From positions 45,090,042-45,154,041 of the forward strand of contig CM060734.1 in assembly GCA_030704615.1 (NCBI GenBank): DNA of 64,000 nucleotides. The letters are read 5' to 3'. Origin of the DNA: Takakia lepidozioides (Eukaryota > Streptophyta > Takakiopsida > Takakiales > Takakiaceae). Positions within the stretch are counted from its first letter, which is position 1, and the number at the start of each line of letters is the position of its first letter. A program made the translations under genes and the position numbers. Below, piece by piece: positions 13,001-24,308 of this stretch. The notes under the pieces were generated by a model. The model was given only the letters and a program-made list of their open reading frames with translations. It did not search any database and was not told the origin of the DNA.

Positions 13001-13400
13001 GAGTTTCAAATGGGTTTGCAGTGGCGACAGCTTCAAATGCAGCAAGACATGCAGTGGGCGAATCTTTCAAAGGTTTGGTTGTCCTCCACCTGACAAAGTG
13101 TGCTACGTCCCAATTTGTGTGAAAGAGGAGGCACACGATTGGAAATTCACTTATTCATTCCTTCATGGTATTTAAACTCAAACTTTAGTCATGGCCAAGA
13201 CCTCTCAGCGCGCTGAATATGCTGAAGAATTGAGTGGGGATCTGGAACTCCCTTTTCTATGGAAAATACTCTTACCTGGGGTCTTGCAGAAGTACGACAT
13301 ATAGAAGTTTACATTTTACTAATTTTTTGTCTCTTGTCTTTAGCTGCATGAGGAGGATGTGAAGAAACTTGAATGGCGGTTTGGCAAGGGAGCCAAATGA
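4077..13400 (+). CDS. ASI1: ASI1-like (ANTI-SILENCING 1/IBM2/SG1) BAH and RRM domain protein, nine exons
   Basis: Exons: 4077-4448, 5376-5538, 5779-7214, 11144-11236, 11443-11521, 11884-11971, 12336-12441, 12956-13072, 13344-13400. All introns are GT-AG and phases agree throughout (836 aa, stop TGA at 13398). Residues about 15-185 form a BAH domain (FKWGP..., VGKLMRLWED, IRWFFRSSELP, VILSKCKVLCTTKNP). Exon 3 is a long, lysine/serine-rich linker with three imperfect repeats. Residues about 670-757 form an RRM-type fold (RVLHLKNLDPEL ... GEALLKFPNAKSA ... GRPVLASLA). Exon 8 carries TSHCSQPNTFEFQM, which I recognise from ASI1 proteins. In Arabidopsis, ASI1 works with EDM2 and AIPP1 on genes carrying intronic heterochromatin, favouring full-length transcripts over early polyadenylation. 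The start is the first in-frame ATG. Intron 3 (3.9 kb) holds repeats; an extra exon there is possible but not needed for frame. Confidence 0.92.
8655..9562 (-). pseudogene. Duplicated LINE 3' fragment inside intron 3 of the ASI1-like gene
   Basis: Two direct copies (8655-9027 and 9156-9562, offset about 501 bp) are highly similar. The right copy keeps about 35 bases missing from the left one. On the minus strand both encode the C-terminal end of a non-LTR retrotransposon protein, with CPLCGQPEDNIHF in one and CGQPEDNIHFLIHCPGF in the other: the Cys/His motif typical of LINE ORF2 tails. Stops and frame breaks make it non-functional. It lies antisense to the host gene. Confidence 0.65.
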
Positions 13401-15129
13401 TGGAAGGACAGCAACTTAGCTTGGAGGGCAAAGGAAGTTCAATTCCTATGTTGATGGGTGAGTTACATATTGCTGATACTGGACTCCCATGTCAGTCCAA
13501 TGGTGTCTCCATGAATTGTTACAGTTCTTCCATATAAAGGCCTGGCAGAAGTGCACTCTCTCCTGTGCTGGAGTAATTCTTTCTTAATCTTTGTCCCACA
13601 TCCATCAGTTCCGACGCACAGCATCACATAAAGGAACCAGTGCACATGGGTTCGCCCATAAGCAGGACGGGTCAATTTTCTTAAAACCGTATGGACCTAG
13701 AATCAAGCTAGGAGATGTTGGTGGCTTGCTACCGTGGTGTACTGCAGTGGGTGACATGTCCACTGTCGCATTTTTTGTAACTTCAAGCCATCACCTTGTT
13801 GGGTTTTAAAACGTTTCATTTCATACCTTGTACCGTCAGGAGAGGAGGATGGTGCGGGGATTGCACCAGGTCCACCTCAGTCGTCTCCATGCTGTAGAAT
13901 CGAGCTTGAAGTAAAGTCACTCTTAGTAGTCAAATACATATGGTTGTTTTAACTTTGTTAAAGCGTTTGGGCTTAAGAGGTCTTCAAAACACTCAGTGCC
14001 TCGTTGCCTCCTTTTTCTATTTGTTGCTTTGCAGCTGTTATAAACCTTGTATCTGAATACTTGCAGGTGCTGGAGATATTAGTTGAAGGTCTGGCTTGGC
14101 TTTCACCTGATGCTCACCAACCCCAATAGAACACCGACGTGGGATGGATCTTTTGGTGGTGAGGAACCCCTGCCAAGGATTTTGCACAGTAAACTTGTCT
14201 GCTTAGACATTTTACCATACCTGTCTTGGAGTTTCCTCATATCCTATGGTCATAAGCTTCCAAGCCCTGCAGAATGCAAGTGGAGAAATGGAGTTGTTGC
14301 TACCCCATCGGCCTTCAATTCAGAGTTTGAAGTCAACATTGGCATGTTGTGAATATCAGTGCAAGATGGATATAAGTGTATGTCCATGACTGGTAAGATT
14401 GACACTGTAAACAAATGTAAGTAGCTTGTTGCTCCACATGATCCAATACAGAGTGTGTTTGGCACATACATACCCAGCCCCCTTCATCAGCCAAGAGAGT
14501 CCTTTCAGCTCGACATCTAGCAATTTCTTGATGCGATGGAAGAACTGCCTTTGGTTGTGAAGACTTCTTTATCATGTCCCTAATTTGCAGGTGAGATGGA
14601 TATGAGATTGAAGTATGCGTTGGGACTGAAACGAAATTTTGTGAAATGGGAATTTGAAATTGGAAAGTGGTTGTGCTATTTTTTGAAGATATGCTGAAAC
14701 GACGCACTAAGATGGGGATTGTTGGAGCATAAATTGTTTCATTTTGCTGGATATTGCACAGGTTTGAAACTGGGAAGGGAAAGATTATAGATGCGCACTT
14801 GCCATCATAGGAATGTCAATTCTGTGGATTATAGCTGAGACTGCAAATGCAAATCATAAGGTCGGCTAGATAATGAAAAAATGATTGTTGAGATGGTACT
14901 GAAGCTGGGGATATCTCTAGTCTCTAAATATGACCACCGCACCCATCATGCAGCTTCACCCTATTAATTCTCGTTCCGTTATCCACTTTAAACCGTAGGA
15001 ACCTTCATCTCATTGGATTGAGGTGCCAAAAACTCAGCAGAGCCTTGTGTTACAATCTCTATGGGTATTGCTGGAGGAAACAAACTTGCTCCTCTACATT
15101 TCATCTCATCTCATGATATCTAAGTTAAG
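13401..15129. other. 3' flank of the ASI1-like gene; no further gene recognised
   Basis: The first part must include the 3' UTR, but no single polyadenylation signal stands out. Open frames (for example 14083-14352) lack recognisable domains. Confidence 0.4.
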
Positions 15130-15375
15130 TTTCATTTGCTGAAATGACTGTGTTGCCCTTGGGGAGAACAGACCCTTGTTTCTCTGGTTTGCTATGGAAA
15201 CAGTAAAGTTAGTTTCATTTGCTGAAATGACTGTGTTGCCCTTGGGGAGAAAAGACCCTTGTTTCTCTGGTTTGCTATGGAAACAGTAAAGTTAGTTTCA
15301 TTTGCTGAAATGACCGAGTTGCCAATTCTTGGGGAGAACATACCCTTGTTCCTCTGGTTTGCTATGGAAACGGTT
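15130..15375 (+). repeat. 83-bp tandem repeat, three copies
   Basis: Units begin at 15130, 15213 and 15296 with TTTCATTTGCTGAAATGACY. Copies 1 and 2 differ at one or two bases. Copy 3 is more diverged, carries a few extra bases after GAGTTGCC, and ends around GCTATGGAAACGG. Open frames across it are a by-product of the period. Confidence 0.9.
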
Positions 15376-16440
15376 ACATAAGTTCTTTTCAGCGGTCTTG
15401 TGAAACGGAAGGTAAGACAAGGAATATTGTTTATCATTGAGACATGTTTTGCATCTTGGAACGAGTTCACCTTCCTGAGATGTTTCCATGCTCAAGACCC
15501 CTGGTGTCTTACTATTTCCGTCAATGTTCCTCCACCATCATCCGCAATACTCAATACAATCCGGCACAGAGCAAGCCCAGTTGATATCGAAGTGGGTGCA
15601 GATCTATTCACAGTTGTGAAGTCAAGAAAATGCTTCTGGACTCCAGGGAATGCATCAACACACAGCAGGCCACACTAGCAAGTATGCATCTTCAATACAC
15701 CTGCTGAAGGGAAGTACACAGGATGAAGTTCCTGTCACTCCTTTGCAGTAGACTGGAGATGGTAAAGGGCACTCGCACGTCACACCACCTCTCTGTCAAA
15801 ATTCTGGCAAACCCTCAAAAGAGGGAATGGGGGCGATTTGGTCCGACCTGCTCCACCTCAAACCTTCCTGAAATCTGCCCACTTCCCAAGATTTCGATCC
15901 ACTCTATCTGACATTCTATTTACTGTCGGCCCACCCAACGATAGCCTTCAGATCTTCTCCGTCGCACAAGCTTCCGGCCCAAGTTCCAACCCCCCCCAAG
16001 ACAGGGCCCAGTTCTCCGTCTCAACAGATTGACGTCCGGTAAAGTTGACGAGAACCTCCGGCTTCCGGAATCAGGGATTGACTGACGTCCTTTCGTCGTC
16101 AGTCTAAAGCGCCGGATAGGCAGCAGGCCTGCAGAGATAAGCCTCACAATAAATGCTCACTGACATGCCTGCCTGCAAGTCAGATTTGGATGGCACTCGC
16201 TGCTCTTATGTTATCAACTGAGATTAAGTTACCTCGAAACAGCCCGGACGGATTCGCTGTACATACTCGCAAACAAAGCGGTTGGAAAATCTATGTCTGC
16301 TGACCCGAAGCTGAGTTGCGAGAACTGTCTCACAACACAACAAACTCGAGAAATGAAATGTAGAGCATCAAACTCGAGAACCCAAGTGACTCAAGAGCTA
16401 CTGCAAAGCACCGCCTGATTATACACAGACTAAGTTACAA
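15376..16440. other. No gene recognised
   Basis: Mixed sequence with short open frames and no recognisable domain. Base composition rises in GC from about 15830 onward. Confidence 0.4.
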
Positions 16441-17060
16441 ACTGCTTTTATCTGAAGCGTGGACTGACGGCCTCTGAGTCCGTCAGCTCCGTCGCTAGCC
16501 TCGCCGTTACATCCACCACACCAACTCTGACGCCCACTTCTCCGTCAGTCAAACTGTCATCAGCGACGACGACTTGCTCGAACGTTTGGTCGAGGAGATC
16601 ACGGGGGAGAGAGTACCTTCCGACAAAGGTACCGCGCAGGCGGTGGACGTGCCGCGCGGTGATTGCAGCGCAGCAGATCGCTGCCGGTGCGCCGGTAGAC
16701 GGACGAACGGACGGAGACATTCTGTTGGGCCTCAGCTTGGCAACCATCAACCATCGTCTGCTGCTACTCTCGTCGCAAGGCAAACAACTCGTGTTGTTCC
16801 GAGTCCGTCTGGGTCAGTGAGAGTGTGTGTGTGGAGCACAATGATGAGAAAAACTGTGGAATGAAAGGGAGAAAGAGAACGTGGAGACGACGCGGCGGCC
16901 ACGATGGCGAGAGTGGGCGTTGGGAAACGGACCCCTTCAATGCCCCGCTCAGCAGTCAAGCGGCCAATTGCCGCTTCGGCATTAATGCCCTCGCCGCCGT
17001 CTGTCTTCACAATTACAGCTCCCTCATCTCACACTGCACACCATCTCCGTCCTTGTGAGC
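16441..17060. other. CpG-rich patch with overlapping open frames, unresolved
   Basis: GC and CpG content rise sharply against the flanks, and both strands stay open. On the minus strand frames run 16783-16448 (111 aa, C-terminal part SLPRDLLDQTFEQVVVADDS) and 17010-16747 (87 aa). On the plus strand one starts at 16904. None has a domain I recognise. A CpG-rich promoter or first exon of an otherwise unseen gene is possible; so is chance openness from high GC. Confidence 0.25.
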
Positions 17061-19600
17061 TAGGCGGTGGGGTTTTCCTTCGTTGTAAAATAAGAGCCTT
17101 ATTTCTAAGAGGAGAGGACTACACTCCACTGAGCACTCCACTCCACTCCATCTTGGGCTGTGCTAGTTTAGCCGACAGATTCGGCACTCTTGGAAGTTGG
17201 GAATATCTGAGGATCTGGGAATGGGTTTTGAATCTGTTTGGGCAATGAGCTGCATATCTAGCAAGAGCTGCCAATTTGGCCAGGAGATTCCAGTGACAGG
17301 AAGAGACGTAGATCTGGGAATGAGTGATAAGTTAGTTAGGGAGCAGACTAGATTCCAGGGAGGTGTTGTGGGGCGGGGAAGGATTGGCATGAGAGTGGCC
17401 ATCAAGGCCACGAAGATGGGAGTGGGTGGGTTTGTTCGTTTGTTCAGCTCCCCTCTCTGTACCCACTCTCTCTTTCGTTCCTTCTTCTGCAAACGGTAAG
17501 GTAGGTGATGGAATTGTTTCTATTTTTGTGGCATGCAAAATAATACATGGTTAGTACGTGTCAACACCGTACAGTACAGAGCACCATCATGACCGAAGTG
17601 TTTCAATGTTATTATTATTACTATGTGTTCCACACGTACCAGAGCAACAACAGTTACAGTAGAACTGGTGAGCAAACAACAAAATTCTGGTCTTTCCGTC
17701 ACATGGGCCCATGCCAGTTCTACCTGTCATTCATGTTTTTTCAATGAGGGATCCACCCTTGCAACAGAATCCAACTGGACAACTTTGATGGGACACAAAT
17801 GTTCATCCACCACAAGCGTGCCTTCAGAGCATGTCTGGCAGGTCTGCCCCCCACCAGCTGTTTCCTAGTAAGTAATGGTGTACTTGCTGTGGTGTAGCAT
17901 AAAGAAAACTTGGCTTTGTTGATGTGCAAGGCTTTTGGAGTGCCTCCTACTCGTGTTAACACGTTAACATGGACAGAACTGAAGCAGCAGCACACACCGG
18001 CCTAGGCCGAGAACCAGAACTGCAAAACCAACCCAAGATCAGGCAGTCCTGTCAATAATGATTGAGCTGGTCTGCACTGCTGCTGCAAAGGATGCCCAGC
18101 GGTAAATTATTGTCTAGTTGAACCCCTTCAAGTGAATACCTAGTATCCGTCGCCGCACCAAAGACGCAATTCTCCACCTAGAAAATTCAATGGCCAGACA
18201 CTGTGGCCTGCTGCTGTTGCTGAAATCCCGATCTGGTGGGGATGCCCAACATCCACACTGGTGCCAGGACCACCAATTGTGGAAAGACATAGGATAGTGA
18301 GCTCACTGTAAGAGGTTCGGCGTTCTAAAATCAGTAAAAATAAGTAACCCGGTCGTCTGTAGAGTGGGGACTGCATGTACTTCAAAAAAACGTGGGCTAG
18401 CACCACCTGTCCTCGGCTTTCCCAGACTGGCCCACATCCAGTGCGGAGGTTAGTGACAGACATCATCATTCCCATGCATGTTAGTGCAAATTGGAAAGAT
18501 TAGTGCCATGGATTGCAACAATGAGTTTGAGGAAGAGCGGCCTGTTTGAAACCATAGAAAGAAAGGTCTTCATGTTTGTGAGAGCCTGGTACTTGGAAGC
18601 CTGTTCATTGCCCCTAGAATGTTCTTCTCCTGTCTAGACTTCATCATGCAAGTCGCTTGTGTGGGATAGAGTTAGGCCATCATCATTTCACATGTACTGT
18701 AGCTTGTGTGTTACACACACCACCATGTTTGTGAGCAGGAAGTGCTTCCTTGCCTGTGTGAGAGAGAGGCTTTGCCCTGGAACAATAAGTCTGTTCCATA
18801 GTACTTAGCACCTCACTCCACACCTATCCAGTACTTGATCCGACCGTCCAACTACTCTCCACATAATCCAAACACGACCTTCGTTGGGGATAAATAATAA
18901 TCATAACGTTTTAATTCCAGTGTTTCTTGAACTTGCCTGTAGCAGCGGTACTGACTCACAGGACGTTTCAAAGCAAGCTTTTGTTTCACTTCAAAAACAG
19001 CACCCAAATGCATTCATGACTGCCTCAACTTACCTGCACTGCTTGCCAACTTGTTGAGACTTGAGAGAACTTTCTTGACAACAACAAACACCTACCTAAC
19101 TTACTTACACCTTCTTTCCAGCCTCCAAGAAGGGTTCTCAAGCTTTGACTGAACAGTTTGAACCCAGAGATGGACAAAACAAAATAGGTAAAGTTCATGT
19201 CAGGACAGTTTTACAAATGATGTGAATCCTTCTGGTAAATACCCATTTAAATTTTCACACGTGGTAAGGGTTTGCAGTTAATGATATCTTGACTTTGAGT
19301 TTGACCTGAACAGGACACCTCTTAACACCAAACCCTACCATAATTTGTGCCCCAGCACCTTGAAAAATCATCACCCAGGGGACCCAGTGGACAGCCGCCT
19401 TCTTGAGACATTGTAAATCCAATCGAGTACCTACTCTCATAAGTGCCAAACAATGTTGTTTCTTCCCTTTCTTGGATCCTGCTTTTGGCCTCCCTGTTGC
19501 TGAAATCATTCCCTCCCCACCCCCTCCCTCTTGGGCCCTGCAGACAAACAACCCCTCCACTCCATCATCACCAAACATTCCCCTTCATCACTACTTAGCA
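17061..19600. other. No gene recognised
   Basis: Several frames of 60-120 codons occur but lack family motifs and splice context. No TIRs, LTRs or RNA genes were spotted. Confidence 0.4.
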
Positions 19601-20070
19601 AACTGCAGTGGTGGTTATGCATGCACGCACATGGATGAATTTCATTCGCTCCGCCGGCAAGCTGAAAGCCGGAATCGCCGCTGGCGAGAAAGCGCAACCG
19701 CGGGCAGGCCAGAAGGGGCAGCGCGGCCCACCGGGTTCGCGGCGCCGTTACACTGCGACCCTTGACGGCGGTTAATGGCGCCTCTACCGCGCGGCTAGCC
19801 CGTACCGCGGATGGTTCGGTGCGCGGTGCCGCCTGTCTCTACCCCTTTACTGCGCGGTCAGTCGCCACCCTTTTCGTCGCTACAAAGTGGGTGACACGCA
19901 CACGGGAACTAATGGCGGACCGCAACGCAGCCCAAAACTTAGGCCGGATGCCTAAATTCAGGGGATTTCTAATCTCGGCGCTTGGCCTGTGCTGGGATCC
20001 GGTTGGATTCCGGTCGTATTTAGCCGGCCAGCCGATATACAGTGTTCATAGTGTTCGACTCTGACTCAGT
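19601..20070. other. CpG-rich patch, function unknown
   Basis: A stretch dense in CGCGG/GCGGC motifs inside AT-rich surroundings, followed at 20095-20160 by a CTTTA-rich simple repeat. No coding motif is visible. It could be a promoter or part of an unidentified repeat. Confidence 0.3.
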
Positions 20071-20613
20071 GCAACTTTACGAACTTTCACTTTCACTGGG
20101 CGTTAAGCAAACTTTACTTTACTTTACTTACTTTAGCTTTATCATCTTTCACTTTAACTTTATTGTCCGGGTTCCATCCATTTACCTACTACCAAATGAA
20201 CCAATTTGGTGAATCTATCTCTGACATTAAAACTATTATAACGATTTTATTTTTATTTTTATTTTCTTAAAGGGAAACACCTGAGAGTATAACGATATCA
20301 TTGTTTTGTGTTGGAACATTTTAGCAAGCTTTTACAAGAATTATGACGTCATCCTCCGTACTTATAGGAAATTATAAAAATAACCTTGTTTTATCAAACA
20401 ACAAGAAGACATTTTAAAGTCTTTCATTTTAGATAAAGAAAAAGAATTGAAATCAAAACCTTCAACAAGTAATGAATTGATGAATAATATCCTCAACAAA
20501 CGCAGCAAATGTGATGCTCAATTTATTATAATATACTCTTGTAGCATTAAAAACCCATTTTTTAGTTTTGAATTTAGTGATTATATATATATAGCTTAGG
20601 CCAAAGTCATAAC

Positions 20614-21057
20614 CAGTGTTGGACTGGTGAAGTACTGGTATATGCCCTGGTATTAGGTCTGGTATCATTTGGGAGATTACTTGGTCATATACCTACCAGA
20701 CCAGGCTGGTATCAGTTCTTTCATACCAGTCACAATACCAGTACTCCCCCACCGTCTTCCTCATTTACTCTGGTATGTATACTAAATTAATTTATGTGTA
20801 CATATGCCTATATATTAATTTGTTTTCTTGATATTTGCCATTTGATAAATCTGTAACTCAAGATGGCTTTGGAATGATACCAGAGTTGATATCTCATACC
20901 AACTGACGAGTATTGTGGTCATGGTACTCATATTCATACCAGTATCTGGAAATAAAATACATCCACCATTATATAGACTAGACTGGTATGAAAGTTTTGT
21001 ACGTATGGTACCAGGACCAGTCTGGTATGTAAAAAACTTGATACCAGTCCAACACTG
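20614..21057. mobile_element. hAT-type MITE
   Basis: The 444-bp element begins CAGTGTTGGACTGG and ends CCAGTCCAACACTG, perfect 14-bp terminal inverted repeats of hAT type (CAGTGTTGG...). It is flanked by a perfect 8-bp direct repeat GTCATAAC (20606-20613 and 21058-21065), the hAT target length. The interior has many ATACCAGT/ACTGGTAT motifs on both strands and no coding capacity. Confidence 0.9.
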
Positions 21058-21334
21058 GTCATAACTCCTGAAATAGGTAGAAAAGGTCTATCATATGCTA
21101 CCATCTTCTCCTTGTAGGTACAGTCCCTTTATAATATTTTTCCGCATTTGCTTTTGAATTTTATTTAAATTTTTTGAAAAAGGGTACAGGGCCAGTCAAA
21201 GCTTATTAGAATATGAATAACCTTTTGAAAAGGCAAAGAAAGAATAACCTTGCAAAAGCCGTAAGGCATACAAAGACCAAGAAGTAGTCAAAAAGTACTA
21301 ATTGATTTTCAGTGTTCCAATTTCTAGTTCTGTA

Positions 21335-21408
21335 TGTCCATATATATGTATGTATGTATATATATGTATATGTATGTATATATATGATGTCGTATATATA
21401 TATATAGC
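21335..21408. repeat. TATG/TA microsatellite
   Basis: Runs of TATG, TATA and GTATATAT. Translated frames across it (many Tyr/Ile/Met) are artefacts. Confidence 0.9.
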
Positions 21409-21867
21409 GAGCCGCAGGAGCCTCTTCCCCTTGCAAGTATACTTGGCATTTTCATGGGTTGGCTCTACCTCTGTATGTTCAAACTAAACTAACATAACAA
21501 CCTCACCAGAGCTATAAACTTGGCTAGTCTTTCACCCATGTCCTATTCTTCATATCACACATCGTTGTTTGAGGAACAAATTGTTGAGTTTGCAAACGTG
21601 AGGAGCAAGAATACACACTTGATTTCATACTTATCAAGTGGAGGATAATCATCACAGGTGCAACTGTTGCAGCTAGGGATTGTAACCAGAGTTCCAATAT
21701 GTGTTTTGATTTGTAAGTTTGAAATTGAGCCTTTGAAGGTGTGACTTTGTCTTTGGGTTGACCATCTGTGGAGGATGCATGTCTGTTGCTTGGCAATCTT
21801 CTGTACAGTTTTATTTTTTGACAAACAAGGTATGTCTAAAGTTCTGTTTAGCCAAGGGGATGCGAAG

Positions 21868-22235
21868 TGTCATGGTTTTAGTCATGGTTAACTAGAATTA
21901 CCTACTTCTAGTTAACTATGACATTTTGGATATTTATATTTGTATTTTGTGTGTTGGGACTTCATTTGGTCTCACATGCCAAGTGAGGTGTCAAACCTCA
22001 CTTGGGACATTGGGATGGGTTTTCCCCTTGTGAGTGTTGAGGAGGGCTCATCTTCTTGTAGTTGAGCCTCCATGAGCCTCTCCCACCTCCATAGCTCTAG
22101 GTATTGAGAGGGAGTGTGGTGAGGGCTTTGCAGGGTGGATTCCTTTAGCAAAGGTGCCCTTGGCTTGACTTAGTTTATGTGATTAACTGGATTCATGAGT
22201 AGAGTGTTTCCATTGTGTGTTCACTTCCATTATCA
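21868..22235 (+). repeat. LTR of a partial element related to the gypsy family at 48-59 kb
   Basis: This 368-bp stretch begins TGTCATGG and ends CCATTATCA (TG...CA). In reverse complement the 48410/59018 LTRs begin TGTCAAG and end CTTTATCA, and share GTTGAGCCTC and CTTGGCTTGACTT at comparable places. The sequence that follows resembles the leader of the large element. No second LTR copy was found to the right. Confidence 0.6.
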
Positions 22236-23650
22236 CTACAAGAATATCACCTTATGCTTGTGAGTGCGGAGTGTAAGGATTAGTTTTAGCACTTGTGTTG
22301 GTGTACACCAAGGAGTGAGAGAGCTAGGAAAGCTCAAGTATCTCACAAGGCTTGCAAGGTGTTGCAAGGAGGAGTGTTTTTGCATTGCATCAAAGAGGTG
22401 GAGAGCTCAAGGAGAGAGCTCTTGATTACAAGACTTTGTAGAGGTGGAGAGCTTAAGGAGAAAGCTCTTGTATCACAAAGCTTGCATGGTTTTGCAAGGT
22501 AAGTGCTTGTATGTGCACTAAGGGTTTGAGAGCTTGGAAAAGAGCTCTTGCATCACAAGAGAAGCGTCTTGTGTGTGGAGAAGATAAACACTAGGGTTTC
22601 AAGAGCAAGCTCTAGTACTTGTTCATGGTGTGAAAGAGAAGCCAAAGAGCGGCACATGCTTGGGTTGGAAACACCATAGAAGGAGTACAATAAGGGTAGC
22701 TTGAGGAGCATTGAGTAGCTCAAGAGAAGCTAAGAAGTGGTTGTTCTATCTATGGTGAAATGAAGCCAAGTGGGGTTTCATTTTGTTGACAAACAAGCAA
22801 GCGAAGGCGGTGCTAGAAGGGAGTGCTTTTGCTAGTTCTATGAGTTCTTGGATTGATCTTGGTGAAGCAAGTGGCGCATGTGTGGAGCATGTTTTCCAAG
22901 TGTGGCTTCCAATTCAAGCTTGAGGAGAGCTAGAAGATGAAGTGAGCAAGTTCATTCATTGTGTATGAGGTGGTGCATGTTGTGGAAGAAAAGCCAAGGA
23001 GCTACATAGGCTAGGGCTTGAAGACAACAAAAGCAACCACTTGGAGAGCATCTAGACGCTCAAGATGACTCCAAAGGGAAGCATGTGGGTGAGAATTCTA
23101 TCCATGATGATGTGAAACCAAGCCTAGAGTATTGAAGAGCTTGGAGCACATGTGGGAGATCATTGGAGGTGGTCTTCATGAAGAAAGGAGATTGTGGCTC
23201 ACGGCATGTATAGCAACTTCAACCATACATTAGCATGTGACAAGACAAGGAAGGGGAAGGTGAAGCTCATGTATTCATTCCTTTTTTGCTTAAGTTTTGT
23301 GGTGGATGGTTGATCAAGCAAGTGATGCTTATGTTGAACATGCTCTTTAGGGCTTGTGACTTCAAGTTTGAGAAGATGAGCTCTTGAATAGAGGTGTGGA
23401 TACACATTATGATGAATGAAGACAACACCTAGGTCAAGAGGTGCAAGTGTGTGTGACTAGCCCATGCAAGGGAAAGCACATGGAAGATGGCATACAAAAT
23501 TCAAATTAATTCAAGCAAGGTGTGGCGCTTGTCATTGGGCACATTAGCGTGCTATGAGTTCCAAGGAGATCAAGAAGAACTTGTCAATTTGGGATGAATG
23601 CATTGCAAAGTAAGATAATGCAATCTCGCATGCATGTTAGGGGGGAAGAT
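22236..23650 (+). mobile_element. Non-coding leader of the partial LTR element
   Basis: A purine-rich, stop-rich sequence with blocks matching the reverse complement of 57.5-58.9 kb, for example AGAGCTCTTGCATCACAAGA against AGAGCTCTTGCACCACAAGA, and GCATGTGTGGAGCATGT in both. It ends with a polypurine-tract-like TTAGGGGGGAAGAT (23637-23650). No gag or pol is present, so this is a non-autonomous or internally deleted relative with its right LTR missing. Confidence 0.55.
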
Positions 23651-24308
23651 ACCATGAAGAAGGTGTTTCTTACTATACTCTACAAACCCTAGTCTCCATA
23701 CTCTTCAAGAAACTGTGTACAAAACAAGAGAAAATAAAACAAACTACCTTGCTTAAGAGATAGATTATGACAATGAATGATGAAATCCATTGCACACCCG
23801 GTACCTTGAGTTGTCCTCTTATTATGCCAATATTCTTTTTCCAATTATCATATTTCCATATATGCTCATCAGATTGACTGTATGCTTAATTTGGACACGT
23901 TAAATCATTCATGAATAGGAGATATAATTTGCAAGTCAAAAATTTCCCTCAACCTCTAATTGTTTCAATCGAAAATTGGCTCACTATTATAGTACTGCAT
24001 GTTGTCATTCTCCAATTAGAAACAATGGAGAATTTTCTTGATTATCACAACAACTTATTCTATCACTTTTCACTCAATTTTAGGGCTGTTACTAGCATAC
24101 TTAGCCATACAAAACATGCCTTAAAGTCTCTAAAAATATAAATACCTATCCATGCAACTTATCTAATATCATACACACTATCTTTATACTAGTTTTCCTT
24201 CATAATGTAGATGAATGCCAACTGACACAACCTTGTGATGTTTTACTTTCAATGTCATTGATATCGTATTGAGGTGTCATTCTTCCAACAATGTTGTGAA
24301 TTGTTGTG
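23651..24308. other. No gene recognised; 3' flank of the secreted-protein gene
   Basis: AT-rich sequence. It should contain the 3' UTR of the minus-strand gene that ends at 24309. Confidence 0.4.

Noticed and set aside
13840-13905. A tenth exon of the ASI1-like gene (GAGGAGGATGGTGCGGGG...)
   Set aside because: The frame already closes naturally at 13400 with a family-like C terminus, and no acceptor/donor pair in phase was evident.
21206-21487. Tyr/Ile-rich frames on both strands
   Set aside because: They are produced by the TATG/TA microsatellite.
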